A stretch of 64,000 nucleotides of DNA, from assembly GCA_004794785.1 (NCBI GenBank), contig SJOL01008653.1, forward strand, positions 281,636 to 345,635. Reading direction: 5' to 3'. The notes beneath the pieces were generated by a model. The model saw nothing but the letters and a program-made list of their open reading frames with translations, did not search any database and had not been told where the DNA came from. Source of the DNA: Opisthorchis felineus. Lineage: Eukaryota; Platyhelminthes; Trematoda; Opisthorchiida; Opisthorchiidae. Positions 1 to 12,281 of the stretch are shown here, piece after piece. How positions within the stretch are numbered: the first letter of the stretch is position 1; each line of letters starts with the position of its first letter. Position numbers and translations under genes: made by a program.

Positions 1-3000
1 CCCAAAACCAGCTCCTATTTTTCCCTTGTGTTTGTTTGCACCTATCCCGCAAGACTGCGACTGTGTCAATCCTAATCGTTGTGCAGCACTGTAGCGACAT
101 ATGACTGACATTAGTAGGATTTTGTCATTCCCATCTTCCCTTTTCTAAACGTGTTTTATGAATGTACAACATTGGACCACTGGGGTTGCTCTCTACAGTG
201 TTCTTATATCGACCACACTTTTAGTCCACTCTAAATCGGCTGATTCTCAATAGCCATAGCCCACCGTACTTCTCATTTAATGGCTTGGTCATCCGGCCAC
301 TTATGCTAGGCCAATCGATTGTCTCACGTGGTAGATTGCACGAGATTGAAGCCCCATTCACCCTCACTGCGCGTGCATGCTGTTGCGCTGGCCTTGTCTA
401 GCCACACCCAGCACGCGTGTGTCTACGTCGCGTGTCTGTTTCAGCGGCTAATATCAGGATAGGCGTGTCCTGCTGGTGGTCATTTCATCCGGCATGCGCG
501 CGTTTGGATCGATTTGCATTATCGATCGAATGACGCGCGCGTCGATGGCTCTGTTGTTTCCGACGTCGGCCGCCCTACAGGCCGTTGTTGACACATTTGG
601 CGATTGGCGATTGTTGCGCACTTTTTTGCAGTCAGTCACAGCGCTGAACACATGAAACTGCCGACACGTTCAGGACCTACTTTTCTGACTGCTTCCTTGT
701 CAACAATGGATTCTTCATTTAATGGATGCACTATCTTGTTGGTATTTTAGATATCTCTTTTTATCACACTCGGCAGCGATTACCACCCATTCCGACACGG
801 TTCCTTTGGTTTCCAACTTCTATCTGCCATCGTTCCAATAATTTTTATTTTCGCGTACCCAACCAGTGTTTCCTGACTTCTATTAAACTCACATTCGAGG
901 ACGCCGTATATTTGTGCCCTTAGCCTCACTGTTCCATAAATTACGGGTGACATCCAACGTAAGAGACAGATCTGTTTTTACTTTGTATTTCTGGCTTTAC
1001 ATCACGTGTCACTGCACTACATGCTATCTGAACTAGTTAATTCGTTGTCTGACATACTGTTCGAATATGCAGCGGACATGCCTTCGTACGGGCCGCTTTC
1101 AGTCCGTCGCATCAACTTCTTATGCAGGTGAAGTGGATTCTCGCTTCTCTGTTTAACGGTATATAGCATAAATTTGACCCACGTCACTAAACAGACGTCT
1201 GCTTATGAAACTCACAGATTAGCGTAGTCCATATTTTTTTTCTCACAAACATACATTAGGGCACAACACCTCACTGCGTCCGTACTTCTCATCTGGAGCG
1301 ACTGCTTCTGAGCGCTTCCGACAGCATTCACTGAATAGTATATTTTGTTTGATCTAAATCAACAGCATTGTTGTAAAACCATCGTGAATCTGCAAGCAAC
1401 TAACTCACGAGTTAACCACATACATATGTTAACCGTTGGTTCTAATTTCTGCTAGAGAGTCTGATTCCGGTGTGCTTTTCGTCAATGCACTGAGATCAGT
1501 GCCTTTTGTAACCGTTTGTAACCGTTTGGGTGCCAGGTAAACAGTACGTGGAAAATAATGATATGGCGCGGTTTGAGTCGCATTGTTTCAACGATGTCGT
1601 GATGGCCATTTTTGTTTCCACGTTTATCGTTTGCGACGTAGGCAGCAGTTCTTTGTTACAGCGTAGATCATCCTTGGCCTATTGTGAAGTTGCCCATTGA
1701 GGATTAGAAGGAATTCTTTCTCGGAAAACCACCTCAAGCAAACATACATTCAAGGCAACTTCATATGCATATAAAGCGCCAATCGCAACGCAAACAATCG
1801 GGCTGGACCAAATAAATCTATACGAATAACAAAGACTCAGCAAAAGGTTAAACATTATCGTTGGTCATTAGTCTGATAAAATGATTCGGGTAAGCTCCCG
1901 TTATTAGGGCCAAGACGATAAAGTTTTTATGTGTGGCTAGTCTAGTCGCAATAGCTTCTGTGGATGCAGTTCGCTTCTATCTCAATTCAGGGTACCGTTC
2001 GCTCAAGGAGTGCAATAGTTTACAGCAGTCTAGTTGGTAACTGCTTTTGTGTTTTGAAAGGTCGAAGTCTAATCGTTTTCACAGACACTTCAGCAAGTGT
2101 GTCTAAAGTACCGGGCAGGTACGGATGACGGTGAAGGGATAAATAAACGATAAGGTAGGCCAAACCGGAAGTCTGTCAGTAAATGGGTTTAGATGGCTTG
2201 TTCAAACAAGCAATCGGGAGTGTTTAATTTACGACGAGAATGGTATCAAGTTAGTTGGTAAATGAAAGTCTATATCTTCTTTAGAACTTGGTTAGTAATC
2301 AGTGTTTCTGTCGTGCAGTAAACTTCGGTGGAGCGGTTTTTTTGAACCAACATTGCATGTAAGTAGGTTTGTGTAGCCTAGTTCTCTGTGTACTCTTTAA
2401 CCGCTTCAGATTATTTAGCTAAGGTCTTTAATGTGGATCCGAGTTGTCTTCCTGTATAAGTTTCGGCCTCCCGAAATTACCTGTGCCCACATATAACCGT
2501 GGTATACCGTCTCGCCACATCAGACGTTACGTGTCAATGTCAACATGGTTGCCTTATTGGCTGAATACGACAGGATAAGCGAATATGTGCGACCGCTGGC
2601 ACCCGTACCCTCTTCACTCTTATCTCCTAAACGTCCTCCTGACCAACTCCGTAGATCCCAACACTGGTCACATTAGTCAGGTATCCAGTGAAATCAATAA
2701 GTGTGGCAATTGTAAGCCGTCGCTCATGTCTACCGCACCGCGTTCACTGTTCGATCCCCGTTCACAGGAGGTAGCGCCGTATTCTTACCGCCACCACGAG
2801 CGCCATGCAACGATTCACCAGCTTACTTCGCTTGCAGCTTTTTGCAGAACTATTCGTTAAAACCCTCGTTGAAGTATTTTATGCAATCAACAGGTCCGTC
2901 ATTTTGGTGTCGCTCAATACGGTCAAAGTCGGGATCTGTGTCGGTTTTATACTGAGATCATCTGCCAATCACCATGACGACAAACAAATGTGTTCTTACT

Positions 3001-4607
3001 ACAGTCATATAGTGTTGTCGCTGACGTAGGAGGTATGGTCGTCGTCGAACAGGGGGAGTTTGGAGCTGGCGAAAACGTCCACGGGACCTGTAGTGTTGAC
3101 GAACAGCAGATAGTTTGGCTTCATTGAGAATTTTGGCAGAGGTAGACCTTTTTCATGAAATCCTGGTTTGAGTTGTGTATATGCAACCCCATCCATTGAG
3201 TTCAACAAACGTAGTTCCGGAGGCGTACTTTGTTGTACACATTACTTTCAACCTTTGTGCTTAGTTGTGCCATACTACCTGTTACTATTACCACAATATA
3301 GCAATATGAAGCCACTTTAGTCATCGGCTTGATAGACCTCGAGATAGCTCAGTTGTAAAGGCGTGAGCCTACTAACAGTAAGGGCACCTCGACTGCTCCT
3401 GTCTAGACTTGAACAACCTGGCAGCTGTGCACTAAAAGGATGAGCGATTATTGATAGTTATTGGCTTGATTTTGGTCACACATTGGTAATATTGATCACG
3501 AAATGAATCTGACAGCTGTTGAATTTCTCCGAACTCGGCCATGGCCATGGTCAGTTTCGGTACAGAGAGAGATAGGGAGCTGCTAAAGTAATGTGAACAC
3601 CTGAACGGCGTACGTCAAAAACAGGAGAACGATGGTGCCAGCGAGGCCAAGTGTCGATGAAACGCTGTCCATACTGATTAGGTGAATGCGACTTGGATGT
3701 CTGTTGTAGGCCAGCATTAACTCGGCCATTATTCTCTGGGTCTGAAACATGATCCCTGGAGACGGACACAATGAATTCAGGCATCCCTATTGGCTTGCCC
3801 CGATTTAGTTGATTTCTTTGTTCGCTACCAGTGTTCAGGGTTCATGGTATTGTCGCCCACTGATAGCTGAGAAGGAATTCTCTTGTTCTGTATCACGAAC
3901 ACTGGTTCACTTCAAGACAAAAGCTTTCGCTAATTCTGATTAGGCACTTTCATTCCTGTATTCGGTTGCAGCTGTCCTTCTCTAATGTGTTGGCTTGCTG
4001 CGTCGTAGTTTTCACCCGCTTTGAAGTTCCAACACTTCTTTCCTCAGTACACGGCTAAAACAGTTCATCGTTTTTTCGATCTAGTGCGTGGCAGGGGTGG
4101 GGTCTGTCGTACGCTCAATACTTGATTAGCGCGGATGCCTATTGTAAATTTGTTTCTGTTCCGAGGTCCACACTCCTGAGCCTTTCACCCACATTTCTGC
4201 CACATAGATCAGGTAAAGTGTATCAGGTCACTTTTACACCTTGGAGCTCATGTACGGAATGCGATCGTTCCACTGTGGGCAGATTTTCCGGTTCTAGTTA
4301 TGGGATTTTGTAAGGTCTTACATCTTAACTGTTCCCCTCTACGTTTCAGTCACTCTCCACTTGCGATTCGTCATTATGACATACTGCGACCAAGTGAACA
4401 ATGTTGGTTTCGCCTTAGGAGTTGAAGTTCTGACGAGTTGATGCTAACTGTTAGGTTATACAGATTGCAACTATCTTACCCATCGGTTTTATTCGGCTAA
4501 CATAGCAAATGCAACTAAATTTCACTTCAGCTACTTTCTATAACCACCAGTCATTTTCAACCCTGTTTTTCTAATCCCTCTTGTCCGAACCAACTGGCTG
4601 CTTGTAG
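1..4607. other. Probable upstream intron of TBL1XR1; no exon found
   Basis: I looked on the + strand for the preceding TBL1 exons (the G-H-E-V-P-S-N-K-D-V-T-S-L-D-W-N segment, WD repeat 1 and LisH) and saw none with matching peptide and splice sites. The only recognisable element is the SINE copy near 3.34-3.45 kb. About 340-650 is richer in CpG than its surroundings but shows no coding or promoter signal I can defend. Small open frames here lack codon structure or similarity. Confidence 0.55.
3336..3450 (+). repeat. tRNA-derived SINE, degenerate copy
   Basis: The stretch begins GAGATAGCTCAGTTGTAAAG, a degraded Pol III box A, and continues with CTCGACTGCTCCTGTCTAGA and AACAACCTGGCAG. The same order of blocks occurs in the better copy at 32825-33020 (GAGATGGCTCCGTGGTTAGA, CTCGACTTCCCCTGTCTAGC, GCGACCTGACAG), so the two belong to one family in the same orientation. 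The region that should hold box B is short and altered, so this copy is probably unable to be transcribed. Boundaries are approximate and no flanking duplication was confirmed. Confidence 0.6.
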
Positions 4608-4671
4608 TCCGACGGAAGCTTCCTAGCCACCGGCTCCTACGATGGGTTTGCAAGAGTATGGAACATGGACG
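4608..4671 (+). CDS. TBL1XR1: TBL1XR1 exon a: end of WD repeat 2
   Basis: This 64-bp exon reads SDGSFLATGSYDGFARVWNMD plus one base of a split Gly codon. It corresponds to the C-terminal strands of WD repeat 2 in vertebrate TBL1XR1 (NGTLLATGSYDGFARIW). The acceptor is TAG at 4605-4607, which is also an in-frame stop, so the exon cannot extend further 5' in this frame. The donor is GTAAGT at 4672, a near-perfect consensus. The phase-1 end joins cleanly to the next exon, making the Gly of the conserved G-E-L step. The preceding exon should end with the family's V-T-S-L-D-W-N sequence; I did not find it in the first 4.6 kb, so it probably lies upstream of the window. Confidence 0.93.
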
Positions 4672-6419
4672 GTAAGTTTCACAGTTGGTTTCATGTCTTG
4701 TATTTCTTATCTATATTCGAACAAACAAATTCAGCTGGATTTATAGTGTTTGTCACTTTGTATTCGTAACGCTCCAGTTCGTTTCGTTACCTTGTGTTGT
4801 GTAAAGATGTTGATAGCGGTGTGGCTTTACTATGCATTCCCATTATGCTGCTACTCATCGTAACAGTGCATTCGCCGGCCCCTGGTAGCCTTTTCTATAC
4901 CCTCACACAGACCGTATGATCCAAGGAGCGTGACGGCGGGCGTTTCTTATTCACGTTCGTTGTGCTGTCGGTTGTGTCTACAAATCGATCTGCAACGTCA
5001 GTCCCGTTGTGGCTCCTGCCAACGTCTCAAAGTAGGCACTCAGTCACCCAGTAGACTTGGGAATCAGCAAGAGATGGTGTAGGGTGGCACCTTTCGTCCA
5101 GGTGAAGCCACATACGCATGTCTTCTGATCAACCGTAGTGGTACAGCCAACATGTAAGACGATGCAATCTTACGCTTGTATTTGATGAAGGCCGTGGGGG
5201 TCGGAAAACGGTTAGCGTTTGACTTATTGTCAACGTTGTCTTGCGTCTGTAGCACGAGCGAATAATTGATGCGGGTTGTTCTTACAACAATTCTAAATCC
5301 ATACCTGAATAAATCAAACTGTTTTAGAACTGCCTCGACACCCATCAGTGACTGGATATCCTCCTTGTCGCGTGTTCTCGCTTCGAGATTCAGTTGGGTC
5401 TCTCTTTAACACCAGTATAATTCGCCACAAGCAAGAATCCCTGCCCTAGTTTCTGGTTCGAATGCAGTCCGCAAATACTGTAGTGTCTTGAGAAGTGAAG
5501 CAGAACATTACGGGTTTATGATGAATTTGCCATTTATTCCTGTATTTCATGAAATGCGGTGATCGACGAGGTCTTTGCCCCTGGTAATCAGTGGATGCAA
5601 AGATTTCCCGCATTTCCGCGGACGAGTAAGCTCCGTTCGTTCCACTGACGAATACGAATTCAGCTGGCGCCTCGTAAGCCGAACTGTCTAAAACTTTGGC
5701 AACATTTTTATTTAATTTCTTACCAGTCACTTCATTTCTTGGTTCAGATTATGCAATACAAATACACACGTTTTAAATCGTTCATCTGGAGGTACCGCCT
5801 ATGGGAACTGAACGTGATTTCTCCCCCAGAAGGCCGCAACCACGATAAAATTTCAGGGAATTGACTATGAGTGAACTCTTTCTCTCTCTCGAGAGACAAC
5901 CGTAAAACCTTCCGTTCCTACACAAACAATTGCTTGCATAAAGTGATGTCTGTTTCCAGTAAGCGGATTCGGTGGGGGAAATCAAGCAGGATAGTTCTTA
6001 GGTAGAACGGAACACCCTCTGCTGTCTTCATTTCCTAAATGACCATTGATCGTTGGACATGTTGAAACCAGGATCAACACAGCCGAGAGCACCCCGAGTT
6101 AGGTGGCCTCATCCTCAATCTGGAGAGAACCATATAAAGTTACGTAAGTACACCTGGTTGTGGTGGCGCGGGCGGATTCCAGCTGGGGCAGCCTGTGTAT
6201 TATAAACCTAGCTAACGTTAACAGCAGGACCTTGTGCATATAGGGGAGTAATCATTGACCAAAGAAAAATGAATAACTCAATGAGCGGTACTACTAATGG
6301 ACAGCCGGTTTACTATGTGGTCGCCCGGCTTTGAGTAAATCAGTCGCGTCGTTCAAACGTGAACAAGTTTGCCTGTTGAGACGTAATAATTCAGCTGCGT
6401 CTAGCATGCTCTAGCTATC

Positions 6420-8865
6420 ATCAGAGACAGCAACATCAGTTTTAACACTGATGCTTCACTGCCGTACAACCATGAAAAGAATAGGAAAAGAATGTGTGAG
6501 GGAGGGGACCCAGTACTTGCCTGTGTCAAGTATTCTGAGGTGCCTACACCTAATCCTCAATCAGACAATCTGAAAAGAAACTGACACACGAACGCCACTG
6601 ACATCGATCAGCCGTCATTTCTTGCAATGTCTTCAGCCAAGCACAGGAGAGCCACGGAGACCCCATCCTGGAAGGCGTACAACTCCCAAACCCCTCGTAA
6701 TGTCTTTCACGCCCTTTCGCCAAGTCATACGTCGTCCACCTCGCGGTTTGCGCCATTCTGAAGGAGGCACGGATAACAATACTCGTCTCGGTAGACTATG
6801 TTTTGGCATGCGTAGCATATGACCGAGCCATCGAAGTCGATGGTGCTGGATGTTCTCCGCGATTGAAATACCTGCTTGACGACCAGATACCCGTTTTTTA
6901 ATCACCTTGTTACCAATCCGTTGACGCCATCCAAAACCAGCAACGTTTCTCTGGTATCGGTGGTCAAAAACCTGAAGACGTTTCACATCTGTCCGCAGAG
7001 ACCGTGTTTCGCAATCACGCAACAATACTGCCCTCACCGCAGCCTGATACACACGGCCTTTGACACCTTGTGACATGCCCTTTTGGCGTCACCAGTGACA
7101 GAGATTAGCAAACGTGACTCGAGCCTTTGAGATTTTTGCATTGACTTCATCAGAAATACTTCCGGCCGAACTAATACAACTACCGAGGTATGTAAAATTG
7201 TCCACAATCTCCAGTGATTCTCCTTGAATTGTAAGGGATAGGTTCGGAGACTGCACGTTCTGAAGCATGACTTTGCACTTTGAAGATGCAAGGCGCATTC
7301 AAAAAGATGGTATGATGGTGGTCAATCTATTCAACAGGGCTTGTGCTTCGCTTTGGTTTTCAAAGATGAGGGCGATGTCATCTGCGTACTCCAGATCGAC
7401 AAGGCTCTCACCTTCAACAATTTGAACATCGGGGTTTTCTAGACCTTCCAGCGTTCGCCTCATTACTTCATCAATGATGAAGTTGAACAAGAATGTAGAG
7501 AGTGGACATCCTTGTCGGTCACCACTTTTTGTAGGGGAGCTTTTAGAGCTCACCATACACTCACCCACCCAGATGTGAATATAGGCATCGGATTATGTTC
7601 ACAAACTTCTGGGGCATACCCTGTTGAGCACGTGTGGTTAACAGCACTTATCGATCGACAGAATCGAACGCACCCTTGAAGTCGAGGAACATCAAGATTG
7701 TGGGTCGTCTGTGCATGTGGCGTTGCTCTAACACCTGACGGAGTGTGAAATCTCGCTTGATTCTCACGAGTCAAGGTTTCGCGTGCCACCGTAAGACGAA
7801 GAATCAGTGACGCCAGAAGCCTTGTCACAACAGGCGTCAAACTAACACCTCTGTGGTTACTACATTCACTGCGAGTACGCTTTTTGAAAATGGACACTAC
7901 TATGGATTCACCCCAGTTGTCTGGGACGGTCTCTTTCTCCCAGATAGACCCAAATAGGCTAGACAGGCACTGGCTGAGAAGTCCACCGCCATCCTCGAAC
8001 AGAGCAGATGGTCCCGGTCTGCACGGACACTCAGTTTCACCTGATGTCGAATGGTGCGTCTGGTGTAGTTGTGGTTGCGGCCAGGGAGGAATCTGTCGCC
8101 GGGCCTCCAGCAAGGACAAGGTCTTATCAGAGATCTAGTTTTTGGATGCGATTGGCTTGGTTCTTACCGCAAACGGAAGTTCCGGTTCTGAGTAGCGCTT
8201 TGAATATGTGTTCCCAGTGGCTGCTAATATCCTGCATCGTACTGTCTGACAGGCTTTCGAGGAGCCGGTTCTGGTACTTTCGTTTGATTTCTGGGTCCAC
8301 TGGTTTCTCGGTGGCTGAGGTATGCGCGTTTTGTGTAGACCTGAAAAGCGCAATGGAAAGCAGCAGCGTACAAGTGCATGGTCGGAGGCCATGTTGGTGT
8401 TCCAGAAGACGCGGCAGTCGGTGATCGACCCTCGCCACCGATAACTGACGGCGATGTGGTCTATTTGGATTCGGGGCTGGTTCGTTCGTGCGCACCACGT
8501 CAGGCGATTTCCGCTGTTCCGGAAATTATTACTACAAAAGAACAGCCTATGGTCGGCACAAATATGAAGCAGGCGATCTCCGTTGTCCTTGCGTCTCGTG
8601 TCCAATCCAGGACGACCACCCAATCGGGCCTCATCAGCACTTAGTATACCTACCTGTAGGTTCATCACCGACATCCATAACGATTTATTAGTTTTTAGTC
8701 CCTTGTAAAAAAGCACCTAGAGCGTCGTAGAAACTGCCTTTGCCAGATTCAGCGCTACAGTCAGTTGGAGCGTAAGCAGACATAATAAACAGGGTGCGAT
8801 GGTCGTCACTTTCTCGAGATTCTCACAGACGTTGCCAAACGAACCAACATGTATCCCTTTATGAC
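6420..8865 (-). mobile_element. 5'-truncated RTE-like LINE (family A), decayed APE-RT
   Basis: Read on the minus strand, this copy runs from the endonuclease to the 3' tail. It begins with the APE endonuclease strand M-S-A-Y-A-P-T-D (about 8.8 kb), then QIDHIAVSYRWRGSITDCRV and the S-D-H catalytic triplet (about 8.38-8.47 kb). Next come VPDNWGESIVV and S-N-H-R-G-V-S-L (7.85-7.93 kb), RQGCPLSTFLFNFIIDE, and the reverse transcriptase Y-A-D-D (7377-7388). A thumb-like F-T-Y-L-G-S-C-I-S follows. The C-terminal RLRWLGHMLRMP and GWGLRGSP lead to a stop at about 6550. Several frameshifts and stops break it; for instance F-L-D-F-K-G-A-F-D-S is split between frames near 7.66 kb. The 3' UTR ends near 6420 with a TGATGATAG-like tail. 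The N-terminal endonuclease part is missing, typical 5' truncation. Clade assignment (RTE-like) is from motif order and is provisional. Confidence 0.9.
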
Positions 8866-10934
8866 AGAATGAACACTAATTGAGAACTTAAACCTTCAAT
8901 AAAGTATGTTTCGACAAAATGGCTACCCAGTACCATTTCTGGCGAAACACCGCAAGCCGAGACTTCCAAAGCAAATCTACAAGGAGCGAAACCCAAACTC
9001 CTCTACCCCCCACGTTCCTTCTAAAGGCAGTGGAAAGTGCTGACGTGAAGAATGCGAAAACATTTTACAGGATATTTATTCTCCACGTCAAAATGTTCTA
9101 ATCTACCATTCTATCGTCCAAGAGCTACAAGACGAACTCCCACGCCATGCCACCTCAATTTGTATTTATGAACTTGTCTGTTCCTCTGTAGACAGCCGTA
9201 TCGGTTGAATGACGAGACCATTGTCAAAACGCATTCCTCAGGACATACCGTCCGCGTTGCGGAGATGGCGACGACGACATAAACAGCCATTTTCCCTATC
9301 TTGACACTGGACTCATGACTCACCCTATAACTGCTTTTAGCCTAATTTATGAATTACAATTTAGGATGCCAAAGTTTATAAGAACTAAGTCTCTTTCAAC
9401 TGTATAAACAACTGACATCAATGATTCCAGTAGCAAAAATATTTAAAACGTCCCCTTTGCTTGAATGGTCTTGTCTTATCACGAGAATAGCCCAGAAATA
9501 CATTTCCCCTGGCTCGCAGCCTTCCGGGATGCCCGACACAATACTATCTAGATTTGCGTCTATCTCCGAACCAGTGGCAGCCACATCTCAGCAAAATAAT
9601 CATTTATTGGAGTTGTTGATCTGACAATGGATCTATTCCTGTGCTTTCTCTTACCCACTCTTACCTTCTCGTACAAGTGAATGAATGGCAAGATCTAAGC
9701 CCGAGCGTACATTTCAAATCTAGGGTACTTTGAACCTGTTTGACTCAGTGATCCACTGATACGTTGACCCATGTTCCTCTCCTCCTCCTCTGCACAAATG
9801 TGCATGTGGATGTACCTAATCATTCACATGATTTCTGACTAGTATCATGAATGTTCGCGATGTACTAGACACTTTCTGGGTAGTGCTGGCAGGATGATAC
9901 ATGTGAACGACCTGGAAGCTATTGTGATTACATTGATACCCCAGTGATTCTCACATTGTGGTCCAAAACCACGGTAGTCGTAGTTATGTACCATTCCTCT
10001 TGCACTTCATCCTAGTGCTCTGTATGAATTTCGTCAGACTAGATGGATCCTAAACGAGGTAAGGCGTGGGGAACAGTTGGAACCGAGTACCTTGTTTTTT
10101 AGGAGCCTTTTGAATTCATTTGTCGGATTCGCGAGGCCCATGCCTCACTGTAGTAGTGCGCTGATCGTCTTATTTGGCTCCATACTCCATCTGCATTGTT
10201 CTTCGAAGTATCCCACCTATTAAAGTATACGGCAGGACGTGGAATGAACCACTGAGCCGTCCTTCGTAATGATCTCACTGACCGGTAGTTTGGATAAGAA
10301 TTCGGCTACTCTCAATCGCCACCGCCTGTTGCATCTACTGAACCCGAAATTCGTAGCCCTTCCGATTTCGAACCAGTGTTCAATTTGTTGGCCGGTTTGT
10401 TTAGTGTTCGAGAGTTGCGTAGACAGCTGGTGTAGACATCTTTTGACCAACACCTCTTGCAGGTAGTTGTAAACGTTTTTGCTTGATAGGAGGACGAACT
10501 GGCGCCGTGCACACATTCCAAGATGAGCGGCAACCCTGAACAGCTAATTGTAATGTGGTCAGTCTGAGTGCTCCGTTGGTTACGCTTTAAAGGGCGGCAA
10601 ATAATGTGGCGCACATGCTTCTGCTGAAATTTTGTATGTGATAAAAATGACGGTGCGCGGTTGTATCAGGCCATTACCGTTGTTGGTTCTGAGGTGATCT
10701 ACACCAAATCTTCCCGGTTCTTCAAGCCGATGAAGGCGATTTCATTTAGGTGCCCCAGCTTTAGTCTTTCACTCGAAATTCCGGCCCACAAAACGGTGAC
10801 AGAAAATAGTGTATTTTATCTGGGTGCTGCCCAAGGCCTCCTGCTCAGTGGTATGACCGTCTTGGCAACAGATATTCCGTTTTTCTTGGAACGCCCTGTC
10901 CGGAGTTGCTGACTCCCAGTTGTCTGTGGGAGGT

Positions 10935-11270
10935 TTGCCTAGCTCTAGGGCGTAGGGATCAAGGAATAATTGGTTGACTGTTGATGCCACTGTGCAAAGC
11001 AGGCACTTCTTGAGCAGCATCCAATTGTTGGATCTGAAATGTATTGCGACTGTGATGAGCGATGTGCCGGCTGTCACGGTCAACGGGTGGATGATCGCAG
11101 TGCGGATTTTAGGGCCGAGTTTTTCCAATCCGTCCTTCCTTGGAGAAAGGCAGCAACGCTGCTTCTATAAATATAGATATGCTGGTCTCCTGAAGAAAAC
11201 ACCGTACTGCCTTCACACTCGCCTGTCGCAGAAAACAGTACAACTAACTCAGGGCGCCTCGTATTACGAT
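10935..11270. repeat. Unclassified dispersed repeat R1, copy 1
   Basis: This block aligns by eye with 31980-32295 in the same orientation. Shared landmarks are TCACGGTCAAC, then TTTTCCAA.CCGT.CTTCCTTGGAGRAAGGCAGCA, then GCTGCTTC.A.AAATAT, then GGTC.CCTGAAG, and finally CCTTC.CACTC. Minus-strand translations of both copies also align (C-E-G-S, then S-G-D-Q-H, S-S-x-A-A-F-L and W-K-x-S-A-L-K-S-A). The family might therefore once have been coding on that strand. I cannot name the element. Copy 1 may continue to about 10.2 kb, where further minus-strand open frames lie, but the second copy gives no support that far. Confidence 0.6.
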
Positions 11271-11466
11271 TATTCATAGTCCTCGCTACTCTTTTGTTGC
11301 TCTACTTTTTCATTCCTGCCTTGAACGAAGTTCTAGCCAATTTGGCCCAGGAATCACTACGCACTGAAGCTCGACCACGACATCAAGATGATAGCTATTG
11401 ATCATGAGAAGGTAGGTGCTCTACTAGAGCTTTTCACTTATTAGAGCTTATCAGCGGGACATCCTC

Positions 11467-11533
11467 GGCCATACCGGGATTTGAACCCCAGACATCAGAC
11501 ATGGGGCGAGCGTGTCACCACTGCCTAGCCGTG
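11467..11533 (-). repeat. tRNA-like SINE head
   Basis: On the minus strand the sequence has box A-like GGCTAGGCAGTGGTGACACG, a C-G-C-C-C-C anticodon-arm region and a clean box B (GGTTCAAATCC, 11477-11487), followed by CGGTATGGCC. The acceptor stem does not pair fully, so it is not a functional tRNA gene. The same head, more decayed, occurs at 22722-22785. Automated tRNA finders would probably flag this as a pseudogene. Confidence 0.6.
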
Positions 11534-11574
11534 GAAATGAAATCAGTTATTTTCGGATGGCCGCGCATGTGTAC

Positions 11575-11645
11575 ATCGTACGGCAGCAAAGCATCAGTGT
11601 TAAACACTGATATCATGCTGTCGATGATGATGATGATTATTACTA
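11575..11645 (+). repeat. LINE family A 3' tail with (GAT)n
   Basis: The sequence TACGGCAGCAAAGCATCAGT, then TAAACACTGAT and GCTGTC, ends in GATGATGATGATGATT. It matches the 3' end of the minus-strand LINE at 6420-6475 when that is reverse complemented (TACGGCAGTGAAGCATCAGT, TAAAACTGAT, TGCTGTC, TGATGATAG). It is therefore the extreme 3' end of a LINE A copy, or of a SINE that borrowed that tail, inserted on the + strand. Confidence 0.7.
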
Positions 11646-12183
11646 TGTGTACACCTTTTTCCGCCGAAGAGGAACGTTGTGAATCCTCGGACATCATTCG
11701 ACATCATCAGTAAATACCACCAGCACATGAGTCTCGTTTGAACAGTTCTCCTGGTCTGGATATCCTGGTTTGTCCACGACACAATGGAAGCATTTGATTT
11801 GATTGTCGCCTTCAGCGAAGCTCCTTGGCAGGACTTACTCCCAACTTGGCCTGAGACCACTAACTATTTCATCGGGGTACGCCACATTACGTCGACTGAT
11901 CTCTCAATAACCATCGATTGATATTGTCCGCCCGTTTCAGATGCATCCACCCAACGATCCCATTACTTGATTGCTCTCAGACATAGCCACCAATATTTGC
12001 GTAGATCATCTCAAACTACGTTTGTTGTGCTTTACAACAGTGAGATCCATTTATTTCCGGCTATGCGGATAGTACCCCTTTGTAATGGTTAGTATTTTAT
12101 CGAAGTTGTTTTCACCGCCGGATTTTCTCGGCAACGTTTTAGTATGTTTCAGTATATCCTCATTTATTTTGGACTCCTCATAG

Positions 12184-12281
12184 GCGAACTTGCAACCACG
12201 TTGGGCCAGCACAAAGGTCCGATTTTTGCACTTAAATGGAACAAAAAAGGCAACTACATCCTCACAGCTGGTGTCGACAAG
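12184..12281 (+). CDS. TBL1XR1: TBL1XR1 exon b: WD repeat 3, first strands
   Basis: This 98-bp exon encodes (G)[19 protein letters not shown] followed by [13 protein letters not shown]. It is almost identical to human TBL1XR1 ([17 protein letters not shown], then KKGNFILSAGVDK). The [12 protein letters not shown] block is a signature of this family among WD40 proteins. The acceptor is CATAG ending at 12183. The first two bases complete the Gly codon begun at 4671. The donor is GTGAGT at 12282, leaving phase 0. Reading past the donor quickly loses similarity, which confirms the boundary. The next residues expected, T-T-I-I-W, open exon c exactly. Confidence 0.97.

Larger units (their letters stand above)
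4672..12183. other. Intron a-b with retroelements
   Basis: A 7.5 kb intron starting GTAAGT and ending CATAG. Recognised contents: a long minus-strand LINE (about 6.42-8.87 kb), an unclassified dispersed repeat (about 10.94-11.27 kb), and a tRNA-like SINE head beside a LINE 3' tail (11.47-11.64 kb). At 4.67-6.4 kb, 8.9-10.2 kb and 11.65-12.18 kb I see nothing identifiable. Minus-strand open frames at 10.22-11.13 kb (about 98, 100 and 119 codons) neighbour the unclassified repeat. They may be decayed element coding sequence, but I do not recognise any family. Confidence 0.8.

Noticed and set aside
8135..8716. 193-codon minus-strand frame as a host gene
   Set aside because: Its sequence is APE endonuclease of the LINE, broken by stops and frameshifts relative to the flanking element.
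9548..9559. L-D-L-R-coding site as the terminal TBL1XR1 exon
   Set aside because: It lies upstream of the WD3 exon, so it is in the wrong place, and lacks the preceding V-x-V and an acceptor.
11467..11533. Functional tRNA gene
   Set aside because: Boxes A and B are present but the acceptor stem does not pair and a diverged sister copy exists; it is SINE-derived.
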